Positions 45,543 through 53,498 of a stretch of DNA of 64,000 nucleotides are shown here, one piece after another. The stretch spans positions 148,875 through 212,874 of the forward strand of contig DHAE01000007.1 in the NCBI GenBank assembly GCA_002397315.1. The letters run 5' to 3'. The stretch is from Comamonadaceae bacterium UBA4962. Lineage in GTDB: Bacteria; Pseudomonadota; Gammaproteobacteria; Burkholderiales; Burkholderiaceae_C. How positions within the stretch are numbered: position 1 is the first letter of the stretch; the number at the start of each line of letters is the position of its first letter. The translations under genes and the position numbers were made by a program. The notes beneath the pieces are model-generated. The model searched no databases. It was given only the letters and a program-made list of their open reading frames with translations, and was not told the DNA's origin.

Positions 45543-46235
45543 ATGACCACCTCCGCTCCCCTCTCCCAAGACGAACTCAAAGCCCTGGTCGGCCAGGCCG
45601 CGCTGAAATACGTGGTGCCCGGCGACATTGTCGGGGTGGGCACGGGGTCGACGGTGAACCAGTTCATCACCGCGCTCGGGAGCACGAAGGACCGCATCCG
45701 CGGCGCGGTGTCGAGTTCCGAGGCCAGCACCCAACGCCTGAAGGCGCTCGGCATTCCCGTGTTCGACGCCAACGAGGTCGAATCGCTGTCCGTCTACATC
45801 GATGGCGCCGACGAGATCGATCCGCGCGGCCACATGGTCAAGGGCGGCGGCGCGGCGCTCACGCGCGAGAAGATCGTGGCCGCCCTGGCGAAACAGTTCG
45901 TCTGCATCGCGGACGCCTCCAAGCTCGTGGAAACGCTGGGCCGCTTTCCGCTGCCGGTGGAGGTGATTCCGATGGCCGCCCAGCAGATCGCACGGCGCTT
46001 CGCGGCGCGTGGCGGCCAGGCGGTGCTGCGGCGCGGCGCGGACGGACAGCCGCTGGTGACCGACAACCAGCAGCACATCCTCGACGTCACCGGCCTCTCC
46101 ATCCAGGACCCGCTGGCGTTCGAGACGGAAGTCAGCCAGTGGCCGGGCGTGGTCACGGTCGGTGTGTTCGCCCACCAGAAGGCGCACGTCGCGCTGATCG
46201 GCGCGCCGGAGGGTGTGCGCACGCTGCAGTACTGA
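45543..46235 (+). CDS. rpiA: Ribose-5-phosphate isomerase A
   Basis: The 230-residue RpiA has the N-terminal VGVGTGSTVNQFI phosphate-site motif, IDGADEID and KGGGAALTREKI near the catalytic region. It interconverts ribose-5-phosphate and ribulose-5-phosphate in the pentose phosphate pathway, linking to nucleotide synthesis next to pyrD. Length is normal. Confidence 0.95.
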   Translation: MTTSAPLSQDELKALVGQAALKYVVPGDIVGVGTGSTVNQFITALGSTKDRIRGAVSSSEASTQRLKALGIPVFDANEVESLSVYIDGADEIDPRGHMVKGGGAALTREKIVAALAKQFVCIADASKLVETLGRFPLPVEVIPMAAQQIARRFAARGGQAVLRRGADGQPLVTDNQQHILDVTGLSIQDPLAFETEVSQWPGVVTVGVFAHQKAHVALIGAPEGVRTLQY

Positions 46236-46334
46236 GCGTGCGCGTCGCCATGCATGCCTGTCGCGCCGGGTGAACGGCGCGGCGTTGCACGGTGGGTGCG
46301 ATGCGGCCGGCGTGATGCGCCCGCCGGCCGGCTT

Positions 46335-46997
46335 TCAGAACTGGATGCCTGCGGGGTTGGCAGGTGTCCTCGTGCCCGGCGCCGGGCTCGGGGCCGATGC
46401 CGGCGCGGGCGGAGGAGCCGGTGCGCGCGCCGCGCCGGGAGCGGGTGCGGCTGCCGGCTTGGCTGCCACCAGTGGGGCGGCGGGCGGGCGGCGGTAGGTG
46501 GGCGGAAGCTGCGACTGGCGCGGGTAGCCCGCGGCATCGAGGTACTGCGCCCACTCCACGTCCGAGAAGCCGCTGAGCTGCTGCGAGCCGATGGTGCCGA
46601 ACGGCAGGCTCGTCGATCCGCTCAGGCGCTGCAGCGCATCGATGTCTTCGTTGGTGGACACCGTGCGCTCGGTGAAGGGCACGCCCCGACCGATGAGCAG
46701 GTTGCGCGCGCTGGCGCACGGCGCGCAGTCGCTTCCCGTGTAGAGCACCACCGGAAAACGCGTGGCGATCTGCTGGAGCTCATAGGGGAGGCTGCTGCCT
46801 CCGCCCCCCCCGCTGCTGCGCCTGCCGTTCGCGATGTCCGGGGCGGTCTGCGCGTCCGGTGCACGGTCCGAGAAAGTGACCTTGCCGTCCGGACCGACGA
46901 TGCGGTAGACGGTCTGGGCGGCTGCGGGCAGGGCCGCGGCGGCGCAGGCGGCTGCGCACAGCGCGGCGAGGCGGGCGGCGAACGGCACGGATGTCAT
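46335..46997 (-). CDS. Secreted DUF4124/glutaredoxin-like protein
   Basis: The 220-residue protein has a signal peptide ending near AAAQ, then a DUF4124-type segment (VYRIVGPDGKVTFSDRAP), a Gly/Ser linker, and a glutaredoxin-like domain with CAPC in YTGSDCAPCASARNLL. The last ~55 residues are Ala/Pro-rich. It probably acts as a periplasmic redox or disulfide protein; its partner is unknown. It ends 99 bases after rpiA on the opposite strand. The ATG at 46997 gives a clear signal peptide. Confidence 0.75.
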   Translation of the reverse strand: MTSVPFAARLAALCAAACAAAALPAAAQTVYRIVGPDGKVTFSDRAPDAQTAPDIANGRRSSGGGGGSSLPYELQQIATRFPVVLYTGSDCAPCASARNLLIGRGVPFTERTVSTNEDIDALQRLSGSTSLPFGTIGSQQLSGFSDVEWAQYLDAAGYPRQSQLPPTYRRPPAAPLVAAKPAAAPAPGAARAPAPPPAPASAPSPAPGTRTPANPAGIQF

Positions 46998-47058
46998 TGC
47001 GGTGCTTCTCCTGGCGGAACGCGTGGCGGTAGCGGAAGGGGTCGCGCTGGCAGGCGCT

Positions 47059-49098
47059 TCATGCCGGCTGGGCCATGCCCTGGTGGCGCAGCAGGGCGTC
47101 GAGCGTGGGCGCGCGGCCGCGGAAGGCCTTGAACGATTCCATCGCGGGGCGGCTGCCGCCGGCCTCCAGGATGGCCTGGCGGTAGCGCCGGCCGGTTTCG
47201 GCACTGGGCAGGCCGTCGGCGCCCGTGGTCTCTTCGAACGCTGCGTAGGCATCGGCGCTCAGCACCTCGGCCCACTTGTAGCTGTAGTAGCCGGCCGCAT
47301 AGCCGCCCGCGAAGATGTGGCTGAAGGTATGCGCGCTGCGGCTGAAGGCCGGCGGCTGCAGCACGGCGACTTCCTCGCGCACCTGGGCAAGCAGGGGCAT
47401 GAAGTCCTGCGCCGGATCGTGCTCGGTGTGCAGCAGCATGTCGAAGAGCGCGAATTCGATCTGGCGCAGCGTGGCCATGCCGCTCTGGAAGTTCTTCGCG
47501 GCCAGCATCTTGTCGAACAGCGCGCGGGGCAGGGGCTCGCCCGTGTCCACGTGGGACGTCATGTGGCGCAGCACGTCCCACTCCCAGCAGAAATTCTCCA
47601 TGAACTGGCTCGGCAGTTCCACGGCATCCCACTCGACGCCGCTGATGCCGGACACGTCGCGCTCGTTCACCTGCGTGAGCATGTGGTGCAGGCCGTGGCC
47701 GAACTCGTGGAAGAGGGTGATCACGTCGTCGTGCGTGAGCAGCGGGGGCTTGCCCTCCACGCCTGCCGCGAAGTTGCAGACGAGGTGGGCGATGGGCGTC
47801 TGCAGGCGGCCGGTGTCCGGGCGCAGCCAGCGCGTGCGCACGTCGTCCATCCAGGCGCCGCCGCGCTTGCCGGTGCGCGCGGGCTGGTCGAGGTAGAACT
47901 GTCCGACGAGTTCGGTGCCGCGCTCGATGCGGTAGAACTCCACCGCCGGATTCCAGACGGGGGCGCTGTCGCGCCGGATCGCCACGTCGAACAGCGTCTC
48001 GACGATCTTGAAGAGACCCGCCAGCACCTTGGGTGCCGTGAAGTATTCCTTCACCTCCTGCTCGCTGAAGGCATAGCGCGCTTCCTTGAGCTTCTCGGAG
48101 ATGTAGGGCCAGTCCCAGGACTGGGGATCGGCGATGCCCAGGTCGCTTGCCGCGAAGGCGCGCAGATCGGCCACGTCCTTCTCGGCGTAGGGACGCGCGC
48201 GGCGCGCGAGGTCGCGCAGGAAATCGACCACCTCGCGCGGCGATTCCGCCATCTTGGCCACCACCGAGACTTCGCCGAAGTTCGCGTAGCCGAGCAGGCG
48301 GGATTCTTCCTGGCGCAGCGCGAGGATTTCGCGGATCAGTGCGGAGTTGTCGAAGCGGGCCGCATCGCCGGCGGCCTGGTCGGAGGCGCGCGTGACGTAG
48401 GCGCGGTAGAGCGTTTCGCGCAATGCGCTGCTCTCGGCGAACTGCATCACCGGCAGGTAGCAGGGCATCTTGAGCGTGAGCTTGTAGCCTTCCTTGCCCT
48501 CGGCCTGGGCGGCCGCGCGCGCGGCCTGCCGCACATCGTCGGGCAGGCCGGCGAGTTCGTCCTCGCGGGCGTAGTAGGCGAAGGCGTCGGTGGCATCGAG
48601 CGCGTTCTCGCTGAACTTCTGCGACAGCTCGGCCTGCCGTTCCTGGATCTGCGCGAAGCGCTCCTTGGCGGCGCCCTGCAGTTCGGCACCGGAGAGCACG
48701 AAGTTGCGCACCGCGTTCTTCCAGGCCTGGCGCTGTTCGGCATTCAGCGTGGCGGGGTCGATGGCCTTGTACTTGGCGTAGAGGCGCTCGTCGGCGCCCA
48801 GGCGCGTCCAGAACTCGGTCACGCGCGGAAGGGCCTCGTTGTAGGCGGCGCGCAGTTCGGGCGTGTCGGCCACGCTGTTGAGATGGCTCACGGCCCCCCA
48901 GGCGCGTCCCAGTTCCTCCGTCGCCACGTCCAGCACGCGTGCGATGGCCTCCCAGGTCGCGGGAAAGTCCGGCGCGGTGACGGTGTCGAGCGCGGTATTG
49001 GCGCGTTCGAGCAGGATGTCCATGGCCGGCGCCACATCGGCGGGGGCGATGCGGTCGAACTGCGGGAGGTCTTGGAAGTCGAGGAGTGGATTGCTCAT
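47059..49098 (-). CDS. prlC: M3 family oligopeptidase A
   Basis: The 679-residue cytosolic zinc metallopeptidase has the HEFGH motif at H464, E465 and H468. Downstream are the DVSGIEWDAVELPSQ-type segment typical of oligopeptidase A and the C-terminal FSHIFAGGYAAGYYSYKWAEVL. It degrades short peptides, including cleaved signal peptides. It is followed by the FolD gene upstream on the same strand with a 75-base gap. Confidence 0.95.
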   Translation of the reverse strand: MSNPLLDFQDLPQFDRIAPADVAPAMDILLERANTALDTVTAPDFPATWEAIARVLDVATEELGRAWGAVSHLNSVADTPELRAAYNEALPRVTEFWTRLGADERLYAKYKAIDPATLNAEQRQAWKNAVRNFVLSGAELQGAAKERFAQIQERQAELSQKFSENALDATDAFAYYAREDELAGLPDDVRQAARAAAQAEGKEGYKLTLKMPCYLPVMQFAESSALRETLYRAYVTRASDQAAGDAARFDNSALIREILALRQEESRLLGYANFGEVSVVAKMAESPREVVDFLRDLARRARPYAEKDVADLRAFAASDLGIADPQSWDWPYISEKLKEARYAFSEQEVKEYFTAPKVLAGLFKIVETLFDVAIRRDSAPVWNPAVEFYRIERGTELVGQFYLDQPARTGKRGGAWMDDVRTRWLRPDTGRLQTPIAHLVCNFAAGVEGKPPLLTHDDVITLFHEFGHGLHHMLTQVNERDVSGISGVEWDAVELPSQFMENFCWEWDVLRHMTSHVDTGEPLPRALFDKMLAAKNFQSGMATLRQIEFALFDMLLHTEHDPAQDFMPLLAQVREEVAVLQPPAFSRSAHTFSHIFAGGYAAGYYSYKWAEVLSADAYAAFEETTGADGLPSAETGRRYRQAILEAGGSRPAMESFKAFRGRAPTLDALLRHQGMAQPA

Positions 49099-49173
49099 GC
49101 GCGTTCAGATGGCGGCGGGACGGGAGGGTTCAAGCGGCGTGTGCAATCTCGTCGATAGACGGGCTGTATGGGC

Positions 49174-50025
49174 TCAGCCGGCGGCGCGTTCGGCCGCCTC
49201 GAGGGTGTTCACGAGCAGCATGGTGATGGTCATGGGGCCGACGCCGCCCGGCACCGGGGTGATCCAGCCGGCGACTTCCCTGACGCCGTCGAAGTCCACG
49301 TCGCCGCAGAGCTTGCCCTCGTCGTTGCGGTTCATGCCGACGTCGATGACCACCGCGCCCGGCTTGACCATGTCGGCCGTCAGCACGTTGCGCTTGCCGA
49401 CGGCGGCGACGATCACGTCGGCCTGCAGCGTCTGCGCCTGGAGGTCGGCGGTGCGAGAATGGCAGACGGTGACGGTGGCGTCCTGGGCGAGCAGCATCAG
49501 CGCCATCGGCTTGCCGACGATGTTGCTGCGGCCGATGACCACCGCATGCTTGCCGCGCAGGTCGTAGCCGATGGATTCGAGCATCTTCATGCAGCCGTAC
49601 GGGGTGCACGGCCAGAAGCCGGGCATGCCGGTCATCAGCGCGCCGGCGCTCGCGACGTGGAAGCCGTCCACGTCCTTGGCGGGAGAGATCGCCTCGATCA
49701 CCTTTTGCGCGTCGATGTGGGCGGGCAGGGGAAGCTGCACCAGGATGCCGTGGATGGCCGGGTCGTTGTTCAGCGCCTCGACCCGGGCAAGCAGTTCCGC
49801 CTCGGTCATCGCGGCGTCGTACTTTTCGAGCACCGAATGCAGGCCGCTCTCTTCACAGGCCTTGACCTTGTTGCGCACGTAGACCTGGCTGGCCGGGTTG
49901 TCGCCCACCAGCACCACGGCGAGGCCGGGCGTGGTGCCGCGTTCCTTGAGCTGCGCGGCGCGGCGGGCCACGTCGGCGCGGAGTTGTCGGGAAAGGGCGT
50001 TGCCGTCGATCAGTTGGGCGGTCAT
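49174..50025 (-). CDS. folD: Methylenetetrahydrofolate dehydrogenase/cyclohydrolase
   Basis: The 283-residue bifunctional enzyme has YVRNKVKACEE with the catalytic lysine (K-x4-Y type), ILVQLPLPAHI, SPAKDVDGFH, and the NADP site VVIGRSNIVGKPM. It makes methenyl- and formyl-THF for purine and formate metabolism. The ATG at 50025 is preceded by a pyrimidine-rich leader on its own strand. Confidence 0.96.
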   Translation of the reverse strand: MTAQLIDGNALSRQLRADVARRAAQLKERGTTPGLAVVLVGDNPASQVYVRNKVKACEESGLHSVLEKYDAAMTEAELLARVEALNNDPAIHGILVQLPLPAHIDAQKVIEAISPAKDVDGFHVASAGALMTGMPGFWPCTPYGCMKMLESIGYDLRGKHAVVIGRSNIVGKPMALMLLAQDATVTVCHSRTADLQAQTLQADVIVAAVGKRNVLTADMVKPGAVVIDVGMNRNDEGKLCGDVDFDGVREVAGWITPVPGGVGPMTITMLLVNTLEAAERAAG

Positions 50026-50035
50026 GGCGGAAAGC

Positions 50036-50058
50036 GGGAAGGGCGGGAGCGGAAGGGG
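50036..50058 (+). other. Putative G-quadruplex motif in the folD leader region
   Basis: Four G-runs (GGG, GGG, GGG, GGGG) are separated by 2, 1 and 7 bases, meeting the canonical G3-N1-7 rule on the plus strand, the template for folD. Further G-runs follow to 50080. Confidence 0.45.
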
Positions 50059-50096
50059 CGGAAAGCGGAGGGCGGGAGGCGCGCGGACGCCGGAAG

Positions 50097-50120
50097 CGCA
50101 GGCCCCGCGCGGGGCCTGCG
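50097..50120. repeat. 10-bp perfect hairpin between the response regulator and folD
   Basis: CGCAGGCCCC and GGGGCCTGCG flank GCGC. On the minus strand there is no T-run after it, so it is at best a weak terminator for the two-component operon. Confidence 0.5.
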
Positions 50121-50129
50121 AGGGCCGCG

Positions 50130-50756
50130 TCAGGGCTTGGGCGCGTTCTGGCCGAGGGCGATCTTCAGCAGGTCGGCCACGGTGTTGGCGTTGAGCTTTT
50201 CCATGATGTTGGCGCGGTGCGCCTCCACGGTCTTGATGCTGATGCCGAGGTCGTCGGCGATCTGCTTGTTCAGGCGGCCGGCGACGATGCGCTCGAGCAC
50301 CTGCGCTTCGCGGCCGGTGAGCTTGGAGAGCAGGGCGTCGCGGCTGGCGGCCTGCTGGTGGCCGGCGAAGGATTCGCGGGCCCGATCGAGCATGCGGTCG
50401 ACGAGGCCGACGAGTTCCTCTTCGTTGAACGGCTTCTGGATGAAGTCGAGCGCACCCTTCTTCATGGTGTTCACGGCCATGGGCACGTCGCCGTGGCCGG
50501 TGATGAAGACGACGGGCAGCGGCGACTTGCGTTCCAGCAGGCGGTCCTGCAGTTCGAGGCCGGTCATGCCGCCCATGCGGATGTCCACGATCAGGCAGGC
50601 GACTTCGCGCGGGTCGTAGCGCGAGAGGAAGGATTCGGCCGAATCGAAGCAGCGGACGCGGTAGTCCTTGCCCTCCAGCAGCCATTGCAGCGAATCGCGG
50701 ACGGCCTCGTCGTCGTCCACCACGTAGACGGTACCTTTTTTGGGAGTCAAACTCAT
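50130..50756 (-). CDS. FixJ-family response regulator (LuxR-type output)
   Basis: The 208-residue protein has a receiver domain with phosphoacceptor D58 in CLIVDIRMGG and lysine in KKGALDFIQKPF, and a LuxR-type helix-turn-helix at the C-terminus (LTGREAQVLERIVAG ... ISIKTVEAHRANIMEKL). It is the partner of the upstream histidine kinase: the kinase stop overlaps its ATG by 4 bases. The target genes are unknown; the nearest candidates are the aceE operon, divergently transcribed. Confidence 0.9.
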   Translation of the reverse strand: MSLTPKKGTVYVVDDDEAVRDSLQWLLEGKDYRVRCFDSAESFLSRYDPREVACLIVDIRMGGMTGLELQDRLLERKSPLPVVFITGHGDVPMAVNTMKKGALDFIQKPFNEEELVGLVDRMLDRARESFAGHQQAASRDALLSKLTGREAQVLERIVAGRLNKQIADDLGISIKTVEAHRANIMEKLNANTVADLLKIALGQNAPKP

Positions 50757-53332
50757 GCGGGAGTCCTTGGGGTAGATGCTTTTGCTACAGAATTCGTAGT
50801 GTCATCCGCAGGCTGGGCCAGCGGAAGCCAGAAGGAGAAGCGGCAACCGGTGACCTCCGGTCCATTGTAGATGTTCTCCGCCTGCATCCGGCCCTGGTGC
50901 GATTCGACGATGCTGCGGCACAGGTTCAGCCCGATGCCCATGCCTTCCTGCTTGGTGGAGAAGAACGCCTCGAACAGGTGTTCCAGCACCTCGGGGGCGA
51001 GCCCGCGGCCGGTGTCCTGCACCGCGAACTCGATGCCGTCCTGGCCTTCCAGCGGGCGCGGGACCACGCGCAGTTCCACGCTGCGGCGCGACGGTGGCCG
51101 CCCGGCGTGCTGGATGGATTCGGCGCCGTTCTTCATCAGGTTGATCAGCACCTGCTCGATCAGGATGGTGTCGGCCATCACGGGCGGAAGGCGCGCGGCC
51201 ACGTAGTGGGTGAGGCGCACGTTGTGCCGGCGCAGCTCCATGTCCGCCAGTTCCACGGCCTCGCTCACCATGTGCTGCACGTCGGCGAGCGTGCGGTTGG
51301 GCTCGCTCTTCTTCACGAAGGCGCGGATGCGCTGGATGATCTGGCCGGCGCGCTGCGCCTGGTGGGCGGTCTTCTCGAGCGCGGAGAGCAGGGCCTCCTC
51401 GGTGATCTGCTGGTTCTTGATGCGCGAGACCATGCCGCTGCAGTAATTGCTGATGGCGGTGAGCGGCTGGTTCAGCTCGTGCGCCACGCTCGACGCCATC
51501 TCGCCCATCGTGATGAGCCGGCTCACGGATTGCGCGCGCTCGGCCTGGCGCGCGGCCTGCTCCTCGGCCTGGCGCCGCGGCGTGATGTCGGTGGCGATCA
51601 CCATCTGCGCGAGGCGGCCGTCCACCCAGTTCAGGTAGCGCGAACGCACTTCCAGCCATTTGCCGAGGTCCGGCAGGTAGATCTCGGCGTTCTCGGAGCG
51701 CGCGTTGGTGAGGGTGTCGGTGGGCAGGCCCATGAGGGCGTCCTCGTCGTCCATGCTGCCCGCGCTGGAGCTGCCGGCGGGCAGCACGCCGGCCTGGGCG
51801 ACGAGCTGCAGGTGGCCGCCGGTCTGCGATCCGAACCACTGGCGGTACAGCTTGTTCGCGAACAGCAGTTCCTCGCTGCCCAGGGGCGCCACGGACACGG
51901 AAGCATCGAGCGATTCGAGCACGATGGTGAAGCGCTCGTGCGAGGCGGTGAGCTGCTCGCGCACGCGGTTCGGCTCGGTGATGTCGGTCATCGAGGTCAT
52001 CCAGCCGGTCTGCTGGCCGTGGGCGTCGATGAGCGGGGAGACATAGAGGCGCGCGTCGAACAGTGTGCCGTTCTTGCGCTTCACGCGCACCTGGAAGCCG
52101 CCCACGGTCTGCTTGCCGCTCAGCTCGTCGCGCAGCTTGGAGTGCAGCACCTCGTGGTCGGGATCGGGCCAGTAGGTGTAGGGCGGCGACTGGCCGATGA
52201 GGTCTTCGGCGCTCCAGCCGGTCATCTGGCAGAAGGCGGCGTTCACGTAGGTCATGCGGCCGTTCATGTCGAGGGCGCGCATGCCGGTGACCATGGAGTT
52301 CTCCATCGCCCGCCGGAAGTTGGTCTCGGCCACCAGCGCCTCCTGGGTGCGCAGACGGCGGCGCGTGTGGCGCCAGTTGGCGATCAGCATCCACGCGGTC
52401 ATGGCGCTCAGCGTGCCGACCAGCCAGAAAAGGCCGCTGCCCACCACGCCCAGCGAGGTGCGGTAGGCCTGGGCGCGCAGCACGAGGCCATTGCCCACGG
52501 GCGAGACGAACACCTCGTACTGGTTGGCGCGCGTCGCCCAGGGCTGCCAGGCCGAGCCGCGGCCGCGCGGGGGCAGCGGCGTGCCGGCCAGCAACTGGTC
52601 CTGCCCGTCGAGCATGGTCACCGCGTAGCGCGCGAGCACCTCGGTGGGCGTTCCGTAACGCAGCAGGCTGTCGACGGAGTATTCGGCGAGCACCACGCCC
52701 GTGAAGCGGCCCTGCGCCACGAGCGGTACCTGCAGCTGCAGCAGCGGCGGCGCCTCGCCGTTGCCCGGAGTCGCCAGCGGCTGCGCATACACCGGCTGCT
52801 GCAGATCGCGCGCGAGGCCGAAGGTGTCGGCGGTATCGCCGCTGCGCAGCACTTCGCCGGCCACACGCAGTTGGCCGCTGGGCAGGGTGGGCGCGGCGTG
52901 GCTCGCGCGGATGCGGCGGCGGTCGTCGATCCAGGTGATCGCCTGCAGTTCGGGGTACTGGCTGATGAGGCCTTCGGCGCGGGTGGCGAAGTCCGTTCGC
53001 TCCATGTCCTGGTTCGACAGGTCGCGCGCGATGCGCATGATCTGCTCCTGGCGCTCCAGCAGCCGCAGGCGCACGCGCTGCTGGGCGTATTCGACGTCGC
53101 GGCGCAGCGCCTCCTGCTCGCGCTCGCCTTCTTCCGCGCGCAGATACCAGAACGCCGCGACGATGGCGGCGAGGAACATGAGCACGGCGGCGAGGGGCGC
53201 CAGCGCGGCGAGGCGGTCCTGCCGGGTGGGCGAGAGGCTGCGCCACCACGTGCGCCACCAGCGGGCCGGCGAGGTGACCACGGAGGGTTCCGCAGGAGCG
53301 GGGACTGCGGGCGCGGGGGAAGGGCTATCCAT
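50753..53332 (-). CDS. PAS-domain sensor histidine kinase, DctS/FixL-like
   Basis: The 859-residue membrane kinase has TM1 (about 41-63), a periplasmic sensor domain (about 65-293), TM2 (about 294-318), PAS domain 1 (about 335-455, YVNAAFCQMTGWSAEDL), a second PAS-like region (to about 585), and a HisKA/HATPase core. The phosphorylated histidine is H618 in SSVAHELNQPL; LINLMKNGAES and DTGRGLAPE/FEAFFSTKQEGMGIGLNL are the N, G1 and F/G2 boxes. It resembles DctS-type sensors of organic acids. The signal is unknown. Start ATG 53332 removes an unlikely N-terminal extension. Confidence 0.88.
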   Translation of the reverse strand: MDSPSPAPAVPAPAEPSVVTSPARWWRTWWRSLSPTRQDRLAALAPLAAVLMFLAAIVAAFWYLRAEEGEREQEALRRDVEYAQQRVRLRLLERQEQIMRIARDLSNQDMERTDFATRAEGLISQYPELQAITWIDDRRRIRASHAAPTLPSGQLRVAGEVLRSGDTADTFGLARDLQQPVYAQPLATPGNGEAPPLLQLQVPLVAQGRFTGVVLAEYSVDSLLRYGTPTEVLARYAVTMLDGQDQLLAGTPLPPRGRGSAWQPWATRANQYEVFVSPVGNGLVLRAQAYRTSLGVVGSGLFWLVGTLSAMTAWMLIANWRHTRRRLRTQEALVAETNFRRAMENSMVTGMRALDMNGRMTYVNAAFCQMTGWSAEDLIGQSPPYTYWPDPDHEVLHSKLRDELSGKQTVGGFQVRVKRKNGTLFDARLYVSPLIDAHGQQTGWMTSMTDITEPNRVREQLTASHERFTIVLESLDASVSVAPLGSEELLFANKLYRQWFGSQTGGHLQLVAQAGVLPAGSSSAGSMDDEDALMGLPTDTLTNARSENAEIYLPDLGKWLEVRSRYLNWVDGRLAQMVIATDITPRRQAEEQAARQAERAQSVSRLITMGEMASSVAHELNQPLTAISNYCSGMVSRIKNQQITEEALLSALEKTAHQAQRAGQIIQRIRAFVKKSEPNRTLADVQHMVSEAVELADMELRRHNVRLTHYVAARLPPVMADTILIEQVLINLMKNGAESIQHAGRPPSRRSVELRVVPRPLEGQDGIEFAVQDTGRGLAPEVLEHLFEAFFSTKQEGMGIGLNLCRSIVESHQGRMQAENIYNGPEVTGCRFSFWLPLAQPADDTTNSVAKASTPRTPA

Positions 53333-53376
53333 GGCGCGAGTGTAGGGCGCGCAGGCCACCGCGCTCCCGCGCGGGA

Positions 53377-53406
53377 TTGTGCGGGTGCAGCAATTTTTCA
53401 CATTAT
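53377..53406 (+). promoter_or_regulatory. Candidate sigma-70 promoter of aceE
   Basis: TTGTGC (53377-53382) and CATTAT (53401-53406) are 18 bases apart, about 93 bases before the aceE ATG. The region is unusually AT-rich for this genome. The match is moderate. Confidence 0.35.
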
Positions 53407-53498
53407 GGTTTGGTGCGGCGCCATTCGAAATGCTGGGAAAATGTGCGAAACTTCCGAAGATTTATCCCCAACGCCAGCGACTCACAAAGGAGACAGGC

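Noticed and set aside
53376..53394. PdhR-like operator (ATTG...CAAT) before aceE
   Set aside because: Only the outer four bases of each arm are symmetric; the core does not fit the known consensus.
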